NCBI GenBank assembly: GCA_030248135.1
Contig: JASANC010002876.1
Location: 41,277-105,276 of the forward strand
Direction: 5' to 3'
Source: Theristus sp. LFF4_11
Lineage: Eukaryota > Nematoda > Chromadorea > Monhysterida > Xyalidae
DNA length: 64,000 nucleotides
The notes under the pieces are model-generated. The model was not told the origin of the DNA, did no database searches, and worked only from the letters and a program-made list of their open reading frames with translations. Position numbers and translations under genes: made by a program. Of the stretch, positions 11,366-22,785 are shown piece by piece; the first letter of the stretch is position 1; the number at the start of each line of letters is the position of its first letter.

Positions 11366-14300
11366 ATGTTTCCGTTGGTTACATTGGCAGTGTCTCCGTG
11401 GCTGGGCGTATGCAGCAGCGTCGAAGGCACCATCGGACTGCTGTTGCTGCTTGCCCTGCCACTGATGGCAATCAGACTGCTGCCCGAACTGTCCGTCATC
11501 GCGCCCATCGTCGGACTGACGTTCTTCTATCACTCGATTTTGGTTAGTTATTATCTTTTCTTTAAGACCTGCGACTCAATGCGGTGTTGTGGACGTAAAA
11601 GGAAACTAGTTTCATCTGTATGTGGTAATTCCGAATAGCCTATGTAAGTGACCCGGCCTTATTTAGAGGACTCGGATCCTTTTGCCAATTGTGAATTCTT
11701 GCGTCGTGCATGAGACTGCATGCCCATCTAGGGTTTGCGCGCATTGAGACGCGGGACCAAAATAAAAGATAATAAAGTAAATACACGACTGTCCTAAATC
11801 AACACTTTTATAAACGAACGTTTCCAAATAAAAGTCAAAATGACTGTTTAGGCTGGCATCGCTTACAACCGTCGTTCAGAGTCGATCAACCGTTGTTACA
11901 TGTACATAAAGCTGTTGTTCATGTTTGTTGCACTGCTCATATTGGCCGGTTAGTCTTCCATTCGTTTGAACAATCAAGATTTATTGATCGCTTTAAGCCA
12001 AACCGCTGCGATAGGTTGTGAACTTGTGTTATGCATTGATTTGAAATGCTTGGCAACCGCATACAAACTATGCTGTATGTGCGTTCAACGAGCTCAGCAG
12101 TATTTTCAGCGGATCAACTGTTCGAGGTCGCGTTGTCGAAGGACGTGATCACGAGCGCAATGTGTCGCTCGGTCGAGTCGCTGCTCACGAACGAGTCCAC
12201 GTACAACCACGGATGTCGCAATCGAATGCTGAAGTTTGCGTTCAGTCGGTGCCGCACTGCTGTGGTTTGCTGTTGTTTTAGCGTCTGTAGCGCAGGTGTA
12301 AGGCTTTTGTCTACCGTTCTGTAGATGGAAAGTTCGAACCCCGCTGCGGACAAGACACATAATGGAGAAACTAAAGTGACCAACAACATCTAATGGTCTA
12401 CTCCCTCCAGAGCCAAGGGTAAATTTGGCTCGGGGCAGTATTGCCCGTTTCCGCCAGAGTTTCGTACCTTATGGTTTCCGGAACCGGTGCGCGAACAAAT
12501 AAGTAAAAAAATGTCGCAATCGAATGCTGAAGTTTGCGTTCAGTCGGTGCCGCACGGCTGTGGTTGTTTTTGATTGTTCAAAACCGCTCGCTCAAACGCC
12601 TACTTCGTGTTTCAGACGCCGCCGGTGTGACAAGCGTGTCGGTGGTTCTGCAGGCGGCTTTGTTCTGCAGTTCACTGATTGGCCTGCGCCAGCTGCAACG
12701 TCGCCTGCGTACCATCGAGCAGCGAGGCGGCATTCCATTGCGCTTTGTGCTCGTGCCGGCGCTGTGCCTCCGAAAGCCAGCAGCAGCAGCCGACGACGCA
12801 CAACGCTCACCACCTTCATCCCTCGTCATCACCCTCCCGCATTCGCAATCCACAGAAACGGACAATCGCGCCATTCGACTCGACGTCATCTATCCACAGG
12901 TTAGCTTGAGCAGTGGAAGACGTTCAAATGGGCAACGATTATCTTTTCTTTAAGACCTGCGACTCAATGCGGTTGTGGACGTGAAAGGAAACTAGTTTCA
13001 ATCTGCATGTGGTAATTCAGAATAGCCTAAGTGACCCGGGCTTATTTAGGGGACTCGGATGCCTTTGCCAATTTTGAATTCCCACGTCGTGCATGAGGCA
13101 GCTTACCCATCTATGCGCGCATTGAGACGCGGAACCAAAATAAAAGATGTTACTAAAATTCAACTTTAAGTTTAAGAAAGGACATTTTTGGAAGACCATC
13201 AAAAAACGAGTTGCAAGGAAAACTGTCAGTGCATTTTCGTCCATACAGCCCGGCTCCGAGTACCAACAGAGCGCAGCCGCGTCCGCATCGACGGCCGTCG
13301 AGCCGGAGCCGGTGACTCGTGCCAGCTCCGCGACGGCGCTGATGCCCAGCGTCTCCGATGTGCTCGTCTTCTCGCAGGTCTCGTGCAGCTGCTCGCTGTC
13401 GGACCAAATCTGCACGGATAGCCAGTGGTACAGAAAACCGTTTGCTTTCGAAACTTTTGAAATTCTAAAACTGTTTCCAAGTGCATGTCCCTGTGATTAC
13501 TGGGTTACTGAAACGGCTATACTGCAGTTGTAGTCAAGTGTGTTCATAAGCGTTTTAGTACAGTACTAGCCAATTGACCCGTGCCTACGGCACGGTTAGC
13601 TGATATCTTATAAATACAATTATTATTTTTGAGTGGATTTTGGCTTTTTGAACCGTGCTAAAAAATGCATTGCATTTTGATTTTGAGCTGCTTTAGTCGT
13701 TCCCGTTCAAATTATCAAAAACAATATTCTGATCGCGAACACTATCTTTACTGCATTCTGTTTAAAATTAAAAACAATCTTTTTTAATCACTAATGGTCA
13801 ATTGCTGTTCCCGTTAAAAACGATTTTAAAGTCAATTGAATTGAACCGACAAAAAGCAACGCTTTATAAAAATTGTTTTTGAATGTAATTTGTAATTGCA
13901 ATTTTGAACTTTTGTTTTTGAAACTGACACATTTCTAATTAAACCCGCGTGTTGAAAACAAATTTGAAGTGCGAAGTTTATAATTTTGCTGTAATGCTTT
14001 TACCCGTTCACTCTGCTCTAAGCTAATCCTTATCACGCACTTCATTAACAACCCCCCCCCCTCCCCGTGTATTTGATTTCGCAATTATTTTTTTAGTTGA
14101 CTTGTTTAGATAAAACTTTTCTGTTTTTGAAAAAGTTCTCAAGCAAAAACTTTTCAACCAAGAGATACTGAAAAATAACGTTTTGAAATGAAAGTGCAAT
14201 GTCCACTTGCAGTGTCGATGTCGTTTTGCAACCCGATTTTTGAAAACAATTGCAACTATTTTTCATAGTTGGTTTTCTTTTATTTTTCGCTTTCGGTCAT

Positions 14301-17211
14301 CAAGTTGTAAACAGCAACAATTACGATTTTTTGTCAATCGCATGTTAAAGCGCTGTCGGAGATGACCAAAGAGTATCATGATGACTTCGTAGTGAACAGT
14401 GACGTTTTTGAGAAAATAATTGGCATTGATAATAGGTTGAAAAATTGAGATGCAGTTTCTTAAATAGCAAAAATAAGCGCCAATTCAAATTGCAAAAAAA
14501 GTGACACGGACACACAGACACGACTATTATCTTAGTATACAGTACTAGCCAATTGACCCGTGCCTACGGCACGGTTAGCTAATAAATACAATTATTTTTG
14601 TGTGAATTTTGGCTTTTTGAACCGTGCCAAAAATGCATTGCATTTTGTTTTTGAGCTGCTTTAGTCGTTCCCGTTCAAATTATCAAAAACAATCTTCTGA
14701 TCAAGAACACAATCTTTACTGCATTCCGTTTTAAAATTGAAAACAATCTTTTTTTTAATCACCAATGGTCAATTGCTGTCCCCGTTAAAAATATGTGAAG
14801 CGATTTTAAAGTTAATTGAATTGAAGCGACAAAAAGTAACGTTTTATAAAATCGTTTTTGAATGTAATTTGTAATTGCAATTTTGAATTTTTGTTTTTGA
14901 AATTGACAGTTTTCTAATTAAACCCGGGTGTTGAAAACAAATTAAAATCCGAAGTTTATAATTTTGCTGTTATGTTTTTTACCCGTGCACCCTGCTCTAA
15001 GCAAATCCTTTTTAGAGTGAAAATATAAAAAATGAATAATAAATATAAAAAAGAGACGTTTAAATAAAAAATACCCATTTAAAAACACTGTTTTTATCCC
15101 TTAACATATACCCTAATCCCTAACAAATAAGCTAAGCCTTTTCGCAAAGTGAAAAGGAATGGGGAAATAAAAGGTATCGTTTTTCAAACACCCATTTAAA
15201 TAGTCATGCAGCTTCATTTTTGCCATTCTGTATTTGACACATTTTATTTAAACTTGCGTGTTGAAAAAACGTCAAATTTGGAAAAATTCTCTTTTTCCAA
15301 ATAACCGCTTTGAAATCCATCTTGCTTTCTAATCAGATTTTTAGTTAATCGCGGACTTCATTAACAAACCCCGTTTATTTGATTTCGCAATAATTTTTTA
15401 GTTGACTTGTTCAGATAAAATTTTTCTATTTTTGAAAAAGTCTCAAGCAATAACTTTACATCACTTTTCTGTTTTTGAAAAAGTTCTCAAGCAATAACTT
15501 TTCAACCAAATGATAATGAAAAATAGTGCCATTTAAAAAATGAGATTTAGTTTAGCTACCTTAAATAGCAAAAATAAGCGCCAATTCAAATTGCAAAAAA
15601 AGTGACACGGACACACAGACACGACTATTATCTTAGTATAATAGATAATAATATAGATTGACCCGAGCTTATGTGGCTTAATCAATGCCAAGCCTTTTTG
15701 GTGAAGTGGCATTGACTTAGAAAGAAAAAAAACAATAACGTTTAGTGATAAATAACCCTGAAGAAAATTTACCTTGTGCTGCCGTGAAGTCGCCTACAAT
15801 ACAATATTTTTTAATGTATTTAAATAAATAAAAAATGCGAAGTTTATGATTTTGCGATTTTTACCCGTTTACCCTAACCGAAGGCATGCCTTTTTGTAAG
15901 TGAAGTAAAATTGAATAAAAAATATAAAAACTAACGTTTTTTTATTTACCCGTTTTAAAAAGCTAATGCTTTTTTACCCGTTTACCTAAGCCAAACCTTT
16001 TTTGTAAAGTGAAATTGTGAAGTTTATGATTTTGCTATTAAATTAACGTTTTTTTCATAAAAAAATACCCGTTTTAAAAAGCTAATGCTTCTTTTACCCG
16101 GTTACCCTAACATAAGCCAAACCTTTTTTCTAAAGTGAAAATAAATAGAAGAAACAAAAAAGTGACGTTTATAATTTCGTTTTGCAGTCATTGCTTCTTT
16201 TTACCCGTTTACCCCAACATGACCCAAACATTTTGCAAAGTGAAAATGAATGGTAAATACCATTTCGACCCAATTAAAAAACTAACTTTTTTCAAAGACG
16301 GTTTTGTTACATTTTTCGCAGTCGCTCGTCAAGTTTTGAGCAGCAACAATTGCCAGTTGCCCATCGAGCGTTACGGTGAAATTATCGCTCATAACCGTGG
16401 AGTATCAATTTGAAAATGAAACATGGAGTATCAATTTCAATGAAATTTACTTGTTTTGAATCCAAAGTCCAAAGTGTTGTTTTGAATCCAAAGTCCAAAG
16501 TGTCGATGTGCGTTTTGTAACCCAATTTTTAATTAAAAACAAAAAAGTTCAAACTTTTTTCAAAGACGGTTTTGTTACATCTTTTCCTCCCAGTCGATCA
16601 TCAAGTTTTGATCAGCCACGCTTCCATTTGCCTATGCTGCGCTGAACTGTCTCTGTTGACCAAAGAGTATCATGATGACTTCAGCTATGAAGAGCGACGT
16701 TTTGAGAAAACAATCTCAACTGGCATTAACAAAAATAAAAATAGGTTAAGGAAATTGAGATGGATGGAGTTTTCTTAAATAGCAAAAATTAGCGCCAATT
16801 CAAATTTCATGAAAATGTGAACAGACTTACTTAATCAGTCAGTCAGCTCACACAGTAACTATCTTAGTATAATAGATGTTTTGTTAAGCCTGTCATTTTT
16901 TAGTAAAACACAGAACCCGCGAATGAATAAAGAACGGCACCGGGTTGGAAAAAGGACACATTTCACCACAAAAATGGGTTCTTGATTACCCAAACAGACC
17001 CGATTGTGATCATTTTTTAATTCAAAACTTCACGGGCTCTGTTTTCTGCCAAAATGACAGACAAGTTTAAAAAAAATACGCTGTACACTCGTTTCGTAAG
17101 TCGTTGTTAGGGGTGAACACTTGGAAGAAAACGCATTTCAGCAGCGGTGCCGGCAGCACATTGCTGGGGCCAGCTCAATCGAACGAACGTCAATTGGACC
17201 AAATGGTGTGA
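11366..17211 (+). CDS. Four-pass membrane protein, family not recognised (330 aa)
   Basis: Six exons: 11366-11542, 11852-11948, 12110-12295, 12616-12899, 13249-13427 and 17142-17211. They sum to 993 nt with matching phases (0,1,1,0,2). Exon 1 encodes two hydrophobic stretches (GLLLLLALPLMAIRLL and ELSVIAPIVGLTFFYHSIL), exon 2 a third (IKLLFMFVALLILA) and exon 4 a fourth (TSVSVVLQAALFCSSLIGL). Exon 3 gives a Cys-containing loop between segments 3 and 4 with an N-glycosylation-like NES. The remainder is a Ser/Ala/Pro-rich tail. The topology is tetraspanin-like but I see no CCG motif, so no family is assigned. An AATAAA follows the stop directly. Intron 3 holds a SINE whose start appears to supply the 5' splice site of exon 3; intron 5 holds a 3.3-kb repeat array. 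The small last exon is the weakest part of the model. Confidence 0.7.
11556..11768 (+). repeat. ~210-bp dispersed repeat, copy 1
   Basis: This piece of intron 1 of the four-pass gene is about 90% alike to 12941-13148 in the same orientation. It starts TTATCTTTTCTTTAAGACC and ends AAAATAAAAGAT. Either an interspersed element or a local duplication; no termini were found. Confidence 0.75.
12213..12267 (+). repeat. 55-bp target-site duplication, left copy (in exon 3)
   Basis: The 55 bp starting ATGTCGCAATCG match 12511-12565 with one mismatch. They flank a tRNA-like SINE. The left copy is coding sequence of exon 3 (CRNRMLKFAFSRCRTAVV); the right copy falls in intron 3 and is not spliced in. Confidence 0.7.
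12268..12510 (+). mobile_element. tRNA-derived SINE with A-rich tail
   Basis: The 5' part has a box-A-like TGTAGCGCAGGTGTAAGGC and, 40-odd bp later, a box-B-like AGTTCGAACCC, the two internal RNA polymerase III promoter elements of tRNA genes. An unrelated body follows, and the element ends in AAATAAGTAAAAAA. It is bracketed by 55-bp direct repeats. No second copy was seen in the window. Confidence 0.7.
12941..13148 (+). repeat. ~210-bp dispersed repeat, copy 2
   Basis: Second copy of 11556-11768, here in intron 4 of the four-pass gene, with small indels and the same AAAATAAAAGAT end. Confidence 0.75.
13555..16877. repeat. Three head-to-tail copies of a ~1-1.2 kb interspersed repeat
   Basis: Copies run roughly 13555-14535, 14536-15645 and 15646-16877 inside intron 5 of the four-pass gene. 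Copies 1 and 2 begin CAGTACTAGCCAATTGACCC, followed by a short palindrome, CCGTGCCTACGGCACGG. All three end with a block like GACACGGACACACAGACACG then TATTATCTTAGTATA. Copy 3 is the most diverged and has internal repeats of TTTTTACCCGTTTACC. I found no reading frame for a transposase or polymerase; the ORF at 16135-16413 is chance. Confidence 0.8.
16903..17055. mobile_element. Small foldback MITE, copy 1
   Basis: The left end, ACACAGAACCCGCGAATGAA, pairs imperfectly with CACGGGCTCTGTTTTCTG at the right. A related element with the same GAATAAAGAACG block lies at 33748-33897 in a laminin intron. Confidence 0.55.
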
Positions 17212-18232
17212 AAATAAAGAAAATTAAAAAATAATGTATTGATGCGTCCTCATGAAAGTGATCTCATTTTTAGACTGATTTGTACAGATACCACATCTAC
17301 TGCTGCTTTCTTACGCTTCCTCGTTTGTTTTGAGTCCAGTAACAATTTTCAATGTCATACATATGTACCGTAAACTTGTCAGACGTCAGCAAGTCCGTAA
17401 AGGTAAAGTCAAAGTGCGTCATAAAGCACTTGAATTTACATATCAAATTGCAAGCTAAATAACAATTTACATGTGTGTTTTGGAGGATTTTGGAGCGAGG
17501 GAGAAACTTGAGGAAAAAACAGAAACACGCAATTTTCGTCAGTTTTTATGAATTTTATGAATCGACGCAGGTTTTTTGCTTCGGATGGAACCACGCTGCG
17601 GTCGACTGCGTTTTTTTTCATGCGCAGCAAATTGTTTTTAAAATGTCAGTTCGGTGTATTTTACGCAGGCAACCATGGCTTGCTCGGCTGAGAACTGCTT
17701 AACAAAAGCACACAAACTGCTTCAGCTACTTGCATCTTCATTCTATGTTAGCTCAAAAGTCATAATGAAGTACACATGCAATCAGTTGCAGAGGTTGGTT
17801 GGTGAATTTTAAAATTCGCATATTTTAGTTTGAAAACAGTGTTGGGTATATATGCAATACAAGATGGACCGACCGCATTGAGTTGACACAATAACCTTTG
17901 AAATATTGTGCATATTGTGACTGTATCGTGAAGCAAAGTGCCACAATATCAACTGCGTCGACGTTAATGAGCATTCATTAACAACACGTTTTCACTTCGG
18001 TTTTTTCAACAATATCGTATTCCAGTTACCATGAGTGCAATAAAATGTTTTTTACGTGCGTCAATGTTCGAGCAAACAAATGTGTGCCATAGTGGCCGCC
18101 CTCTGAGTAAACAGACGGAAAGGCATTAGGCGATTACCGTCGGTCGCTGTCTTCTGTTGAATCCATTTCAAAAACGATTTCATTTCCGTGATTCCAACTC
18201 CACGACGGCTACTACACATCCTGCACGTGAAA
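17212..18232. other. Intergenic, nothing recognised
   Basis: This is A/T-rich sequence between the four-pass gene and the neuropeptide gene. Only short chance reading frames are seen. It should contain the neuropeptide promoter, but no core element stands out. Confidence 0.4.
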
Positions 18233-20917
18233 ATGTTGAGCGTTCGCCAAATTTGCTTGTCGGTGGCGTTGTTGGTCACTTTGATTGCCGGTTATGGTGA
18301 CACATACGTATTGTACAGTGCTGCAAACCAGAACCAAATGAAGCTCAAAGTAAGTCTTCAACAGCTGAAGCAAATGAAATCCTACAGTATATTCTGAGAG
18401 GAATACCATTGCAAAATTGCATCACGCTAAAGGCGCGTTTAGCAATTAGATTTTCGTACGTACGCACGGAACGCACGTCGTTCTAAATGCGGGGCGCAAA
18501 ACAGTCGTTTCGTTTACGCCACACGACAAAACTGAAAACTGCGCACCGCATTTAGAACGACTGAAGTGTCGTGCATACATACGGAGAACTAATTCGCGTG
18601 GGCAAAAAGTTGTGTGGTATGTCCGAACGTGCGGACGGACAAGCTTGCGTACGGGAATTAGAAAACGTGTAGCATCCGTCATACGACTGTCGTTCTAAAT
18701 GCCGTAACCAAAAATAGTCCGTTCTGTTGCGGACAAAAATGCAAATGTCTGCCCTAGCAAATTTGAAAACGGGAATTTACAAATTTTATTTTTTAGTGGT
18801 CATCTCCCTTGGGAGCGATTTGTATACATACTTAAAAATGATTTTTTTGATTTCTGATCAGTGGTTGCTTGCAATGAGTCGTTGTAGGTTCCTAATCCTA
18901 AACCTAATCCTAATCCTAAGCCAAGCCTTTTTTATAAGGTGAAAATGATCAATTTAGTTTTTGCATTTTTTTCTTTCCTGTGTTAAAGGGCAGGGGCCAC
19001 CGCCACTGCACATGCACCTGTTTTAACAATGATGCATTACGCATTCCCTCCCCTTCCCCTACCCCCTTCCATAGTTGTTCTAGGGGGGCCTGGGGGGCCG
19101 CCCCCCCCAACCCCTCGGCTCTGGAACAACTATGCCCTCTTCCCCATTTTGCATTCAGTTTGTCGTCGCATTTTTATCACATGTGTTCTCAAGAAGCGCA
19201 TGTAAAAATCTAAATTCTTTCAGTTTTGGTATATACAAACTGAATTTGAACAAATTTTAATTTGGATCTTTCAAAAATGGAAAATGCTGACCCAAAATCT
19301 CCGCCGACGCTGATCAGTTCGCTCGACGAAGCGCAGGTGACAGAGAAGCTTAGGCTTAGGCTTAGGCTCAGGCTGTTTTGCTTTTTTGGAACCAGCAGCC
19401 CCCTTCTCCGAAATCAGCAAGCAAACAAACAAACAAACAAACAAACAAACTAACAAACTAACTAACAAACAAACAAACAAACAAACAAACAAACAAACAA
19501 ACAAACAAACAACGAAATACAACATATTTCCAGTAGATTTCAGTTTTCTTTCTTTTCAAAACAGGCAAGTAGACACACCAAATAAAACTGAGCATTTTTT
19601 TCCGTTGCCCCAACATCTAAAATACCTTAATTTTGAACTTAAAATTAACAGACACTGGAAAATATGAACTTTTCCGCACATCTGTCGAACGACTTTTTGC
19701 TGCCAGCAGCAAAAAGTCGTCGGACAGTCGTGCGCAAGAAATTCTAATTCGCGTACGCATTTGTCTTTTTATGCACGGACAAACAGTCGTTCTAAATCCC
19801 GTGCGCAAAACAGTCGTGTCGGACAGACGTAAGTCACACGCACGAAATTCTAATTCGCGTGGGCACAAGTTTTTTTGCGTGCGCACGGACAACGTTCTAA
19901 ATCACGCGCGCAAAACAGTCGTTACGTGCGAACGACAGTCATGCGCACGAAATTCTAATTCGCGTAGCCATTTTTTACGTTCTGTCTCCGTGCGTACGCA
20001 CGAAAATCTAATTGATAAACGCGCCTTAAAAGGTGTTGCTTTTCGGTATCTTCTGGCGTCCCTTTTGGTGCACCATCCCTAGTTGGCTTCTCGTCCGTTT
20101 CAAGGTCCCAAAAAAGCACCTGAGCATCATTTGACGCTTACCACAAATCGTCATGGAAGCTTCCCACGATTAGCGGTGTACCAAAATAAGCACCACATTC
20201 TGTTGATGATTTTGGTACCACCATAAGAACCACAAAAAGGGACAAAAAGGGACATTTTTTTCGCGTGTAACGAAATCAATAAAACAGGGTTTTTGGCTTT
20301 GCCAATTTCTGTTTCTCGTGCGGTATGACCGATTAAGGCAGCTTTTTTCAGGGAGCAGGGCGCGCGCGAAATTTGAATGAAAGAAAAAAAACGTCCAGAA
20401 GCTCAATTGTGTGTCAAATTTGACGCCTTTCTTAAAATTAATCTGTTTTTCATGCTATTCTGTTCGTTCTTTGTTTATTTGCACACACGATATTTCTGAA
20501 TTTCTGAAAAAGGCAACTCCTAGTTTGGGGCTAATTTCGCCTTGATTGCGAAGATAAGATTGTCTTATTTATTCGGTCATTCTGTACTCTGCGCAGGATG
20601 CCGTTGACGAACCGTACACTGAGCTGTTCCTGGAGCTGCCCGTGCGTGTCCACGACGGAGTCGTTGGCGACGCACACCAGCTGCACGTGCACGACGACGT
20701 CAATCGTCAGTTCACGATGGAAGAGCGCGCCAAACAATCGGAAGAGAAACGCTTCATGGGGTCGCGTGGCAAGAAGCTCTTCGATTCTGTGTTTTCCAAT
20801 CCCAAAAGTGGCGACGGCTTGATCGGCTCGCGCGGTCGCCGCCGCCTCCCGATTGGATCACGTGGCAAACGGCTGCAGCGCATGGTTCCCATGAGACTGA
20901 TCGGCTCCCGTTGGTGA
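18233..20917 (+). CDS. Secreted neuropeptide precursor, tachykinin-related-like (GSR-amide repeats)
   Basis: Two exons, 18233-18349 and 20597-20917, join in phase 0 to give 145 residues. Exon 1 is a signal peptide (MLSVRQICLSVALLVTLIAG). Exon 2 carries an acidic spacer, then dibasic cleavage sites around four similar peptides. EEKR precedes FMGSR-G-KK; next comes a 19-residue peptide ending LIGSR-G-RR, then RLPIGSR-G-KR, and finally LQRMVPMRLIGSRW at the stop. Gly before the basic pair is the standard amidation donor, so three peptides should end in Arg-amide. FMGSR-amide fits the arthropod tachykinin-related consensus FxGxR-amide exactly; the other two amidated copies have Leu or Pro instead of Phe. 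Intron 1 contains a Harbinger-like foldback. A further small exon in this intron cannot be excluded. Peptide-precursor status is well supported; the tachykinin family assignment is inference. Confidence 0.8.
18431..20026. mobile_element. 1.6-kb Harbinger-like foldback element (TAA duplication)
   Basis: The left end AGGCGCGTTTAGCAATTAGA and right end (reverse complement AGGCGCGTTTATCAATTAGA) are inverted repeats, each followed by CGTACGCACGG-type sequence. TAA flanks both sides (18428-18430, 20027-20029), the usual 3-bp target of PIF/Harbinger. Inner arms repeat the block CGTTCTAAAT...GCGCAAAACAGTCGT several times. It lies in the neuropeptide intron and has no transposase. Confidence 0.7.
19410..19515 (+). 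repeat. (CAAA)n microsatellite
   Basis: About 100 bp of CAAA units with a few CTAA interruptions, inside the Harbinger-like element. Confidence 0.95.
20340..20590. repeat. Dispersed ~220-bp repeat, copy 2 (before neuropeptide exon 2)
   Basis: This matches 7430-7650. The repeat ends about 6-10 bp before the acceptor of neuropeptide exon 2 (CTGCGCAG), so its end may form part of the splice-acceptor region. Confidence 0.65.
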
Positions 20918-22785
20918 ATCTTCGTCGATGGCCGTGATCTGGTTTTTTTGAAACCGTTACATTCTCGTCGACAGACTTGATTGCCATCAGATAGATGTTT
21001 GTCTGTTTTTTTTGTGTTCACAATGCCTGACAAAGTGCCCAGGCTGGCAGACAACATTTTTAGTAGCAGACGCCAAATAGAGTTTTTGTTTTGTGGTTAT
21101 CAACAACAATAAGTCTTTATTTGGTTTGTTTTTGTAGGCAAATTGTACAGAAAGCGATGTTTGATGTTGATAAAGACAAAGTGCACTGAAACGGTGGTGT
21201 TGCCGAAAAAACCTGAAAAAACTGAAAACTTGCAGTAGACAGTGCTCTCAATTTGTCGTGTAACCCTGCATATGTTGCACCGTCACAAACAAATAATCAG
21301 TGCTGTCGCCGGATTGTGTTTGATCACAGATGACCAAAAATCATGGTTAGTCAGCGACCCCTGCATTGAATCGGCTTTCAACATGCAGTTTATGTGCGAA
21401 CTTCTACAAAAAGAAGAACCTTTGACCGGGGACGATGAAATAATAAGCAGATATCCTGCTCAATAAATGGTGCCTGGTGCAAAATCAATCAATGAATGAG
21501 CAAACTGCTACATCCTATTGAGCTTTAAGACATATACCAGTATGTACAGCGCCCAACAGACGTGCGCGTGTGTGTGTGTACTGTGGTTTTTGTTGGCATT
21601 TTTACAACATCGCATATACCCGCTGTTATTATCGGTCGGTTGCCGCGTCAAAAGCAAAAAGCACACAGGAACGCCACACAAAGTGCTTGGAAACATATTG
21701 CCTCTCGTGTGTATATTCGTATAAAATGCAGAGTGTTGCACTGTTGAACGTGTTTCGTTACACGGTGTCGCTATCGCCGTTATCGACTGGCCACGAGTGG
21801 GCCCCACTGCTGCAAGCCCGTACTTACTGCAGACCCTGTGCCAGAGGCGCTCCCAGTGTGATGTCTAAATGTTGTGCACTGTCTGAGAAAAACGCTCTGC
21901 TACACGGTCTGCCTTAGTGGCCATTTGCTTGCTGTCTCTCCCTGCTTTATGACTGACGTGCGTGCGCACAGTTTTCGTCTCGCTCAACATCCCCCCTCCT
22001 CCAAAACCACACACCACGTACGGCAAATCAAACAAATTCACCCATTTACACGTTACTCGTGTGAAAAGAACGGAAAACACAGCAAAGGTGCTGCTCTGCT
22101 CTGCGGTGGTTGATCGCTTTTTCCACGGTGGTGTGTGTGCTGGCTCTCTGGCAACAACCCCGAGCTTGATCTTGCTTCTTTCGCCATTTGCACACTTCTG
22201 CCACAGCACTGTTTTCTCGTTTCTTGATGTGTTGAAAGCATTTTTTATTTTGTTCGGCCCTTGGTCAACGTCAAATTCAATTTACGCGATGACGCCGACC
22301 AGAACTAGTTTTTCGGTATTTGCTCGAATGCTTGGAAGTTGAAATGTTTGGTTTGGGTTCAGCACTTTTTGAACTAAAACTCACTTTTGCTGTGTCACCA
22401 TTCGAAATGTACGCAAAGAATTCGTCGGTTTTCTTATCTGCGGCTGTTTCTTCTGGCGTTGCATGTGTTTTTGCTGTTTGCCAGTACGCCTATTTCCCGG
22501 AATTCATTTCACCGTTCCCGTCCAGCGTATTCGATTGCGCCCTACCCCGGCGCCACATGGGCAACAACACACTTTGAATAAAAAAATTTCAGACCAGCAC
22601 ACGGCAAAAGGCAGCAAGATCGTTCGATCTCGATGTTGTTGTTTCAAGTTCAGTAGTCTAAATTTTTTTCAAATCGACTGTCGGTGATCAGTTACAACAG
22701 AAAACGTTTGGTCACCGGAACGCGAGCGTTCGGCCGAACACCGGCAACCCGAAGTCCGCGGGACTGAAAAGAGCAAAGGCTGAAA
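20918..22785. other. Intergenic between neuropeptide and laminin genes
   Basis: Small reading frames (for example 21242-21466 and 21865-22209) have no start context, splice partners or recognisable domains and are treated as chance. An AATAAA at about 21464 could serve the neuropeptide transcript. The sequence just before 22786 should contain the laminin promoter or 5' leader. Confidence 0.4.

Noticed and set aside
19262..19336. Possible middle exon of the neuropeptide gene (MENADPKSPPTLISSLDEAQ, donor CAG/GTGACA)
   Set aside because: No AG acceptor exists in frame upstream; the nearest (ending 19221) leads to a stop. Left out, though a non-standard acceptor cannot be excluded.
21242..22209. 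Several 70-115 codon frames between the neuropeptide and laminin genes
   Set aside because: They overlap one another on both strands, lack domains and have no credible splice junctions.
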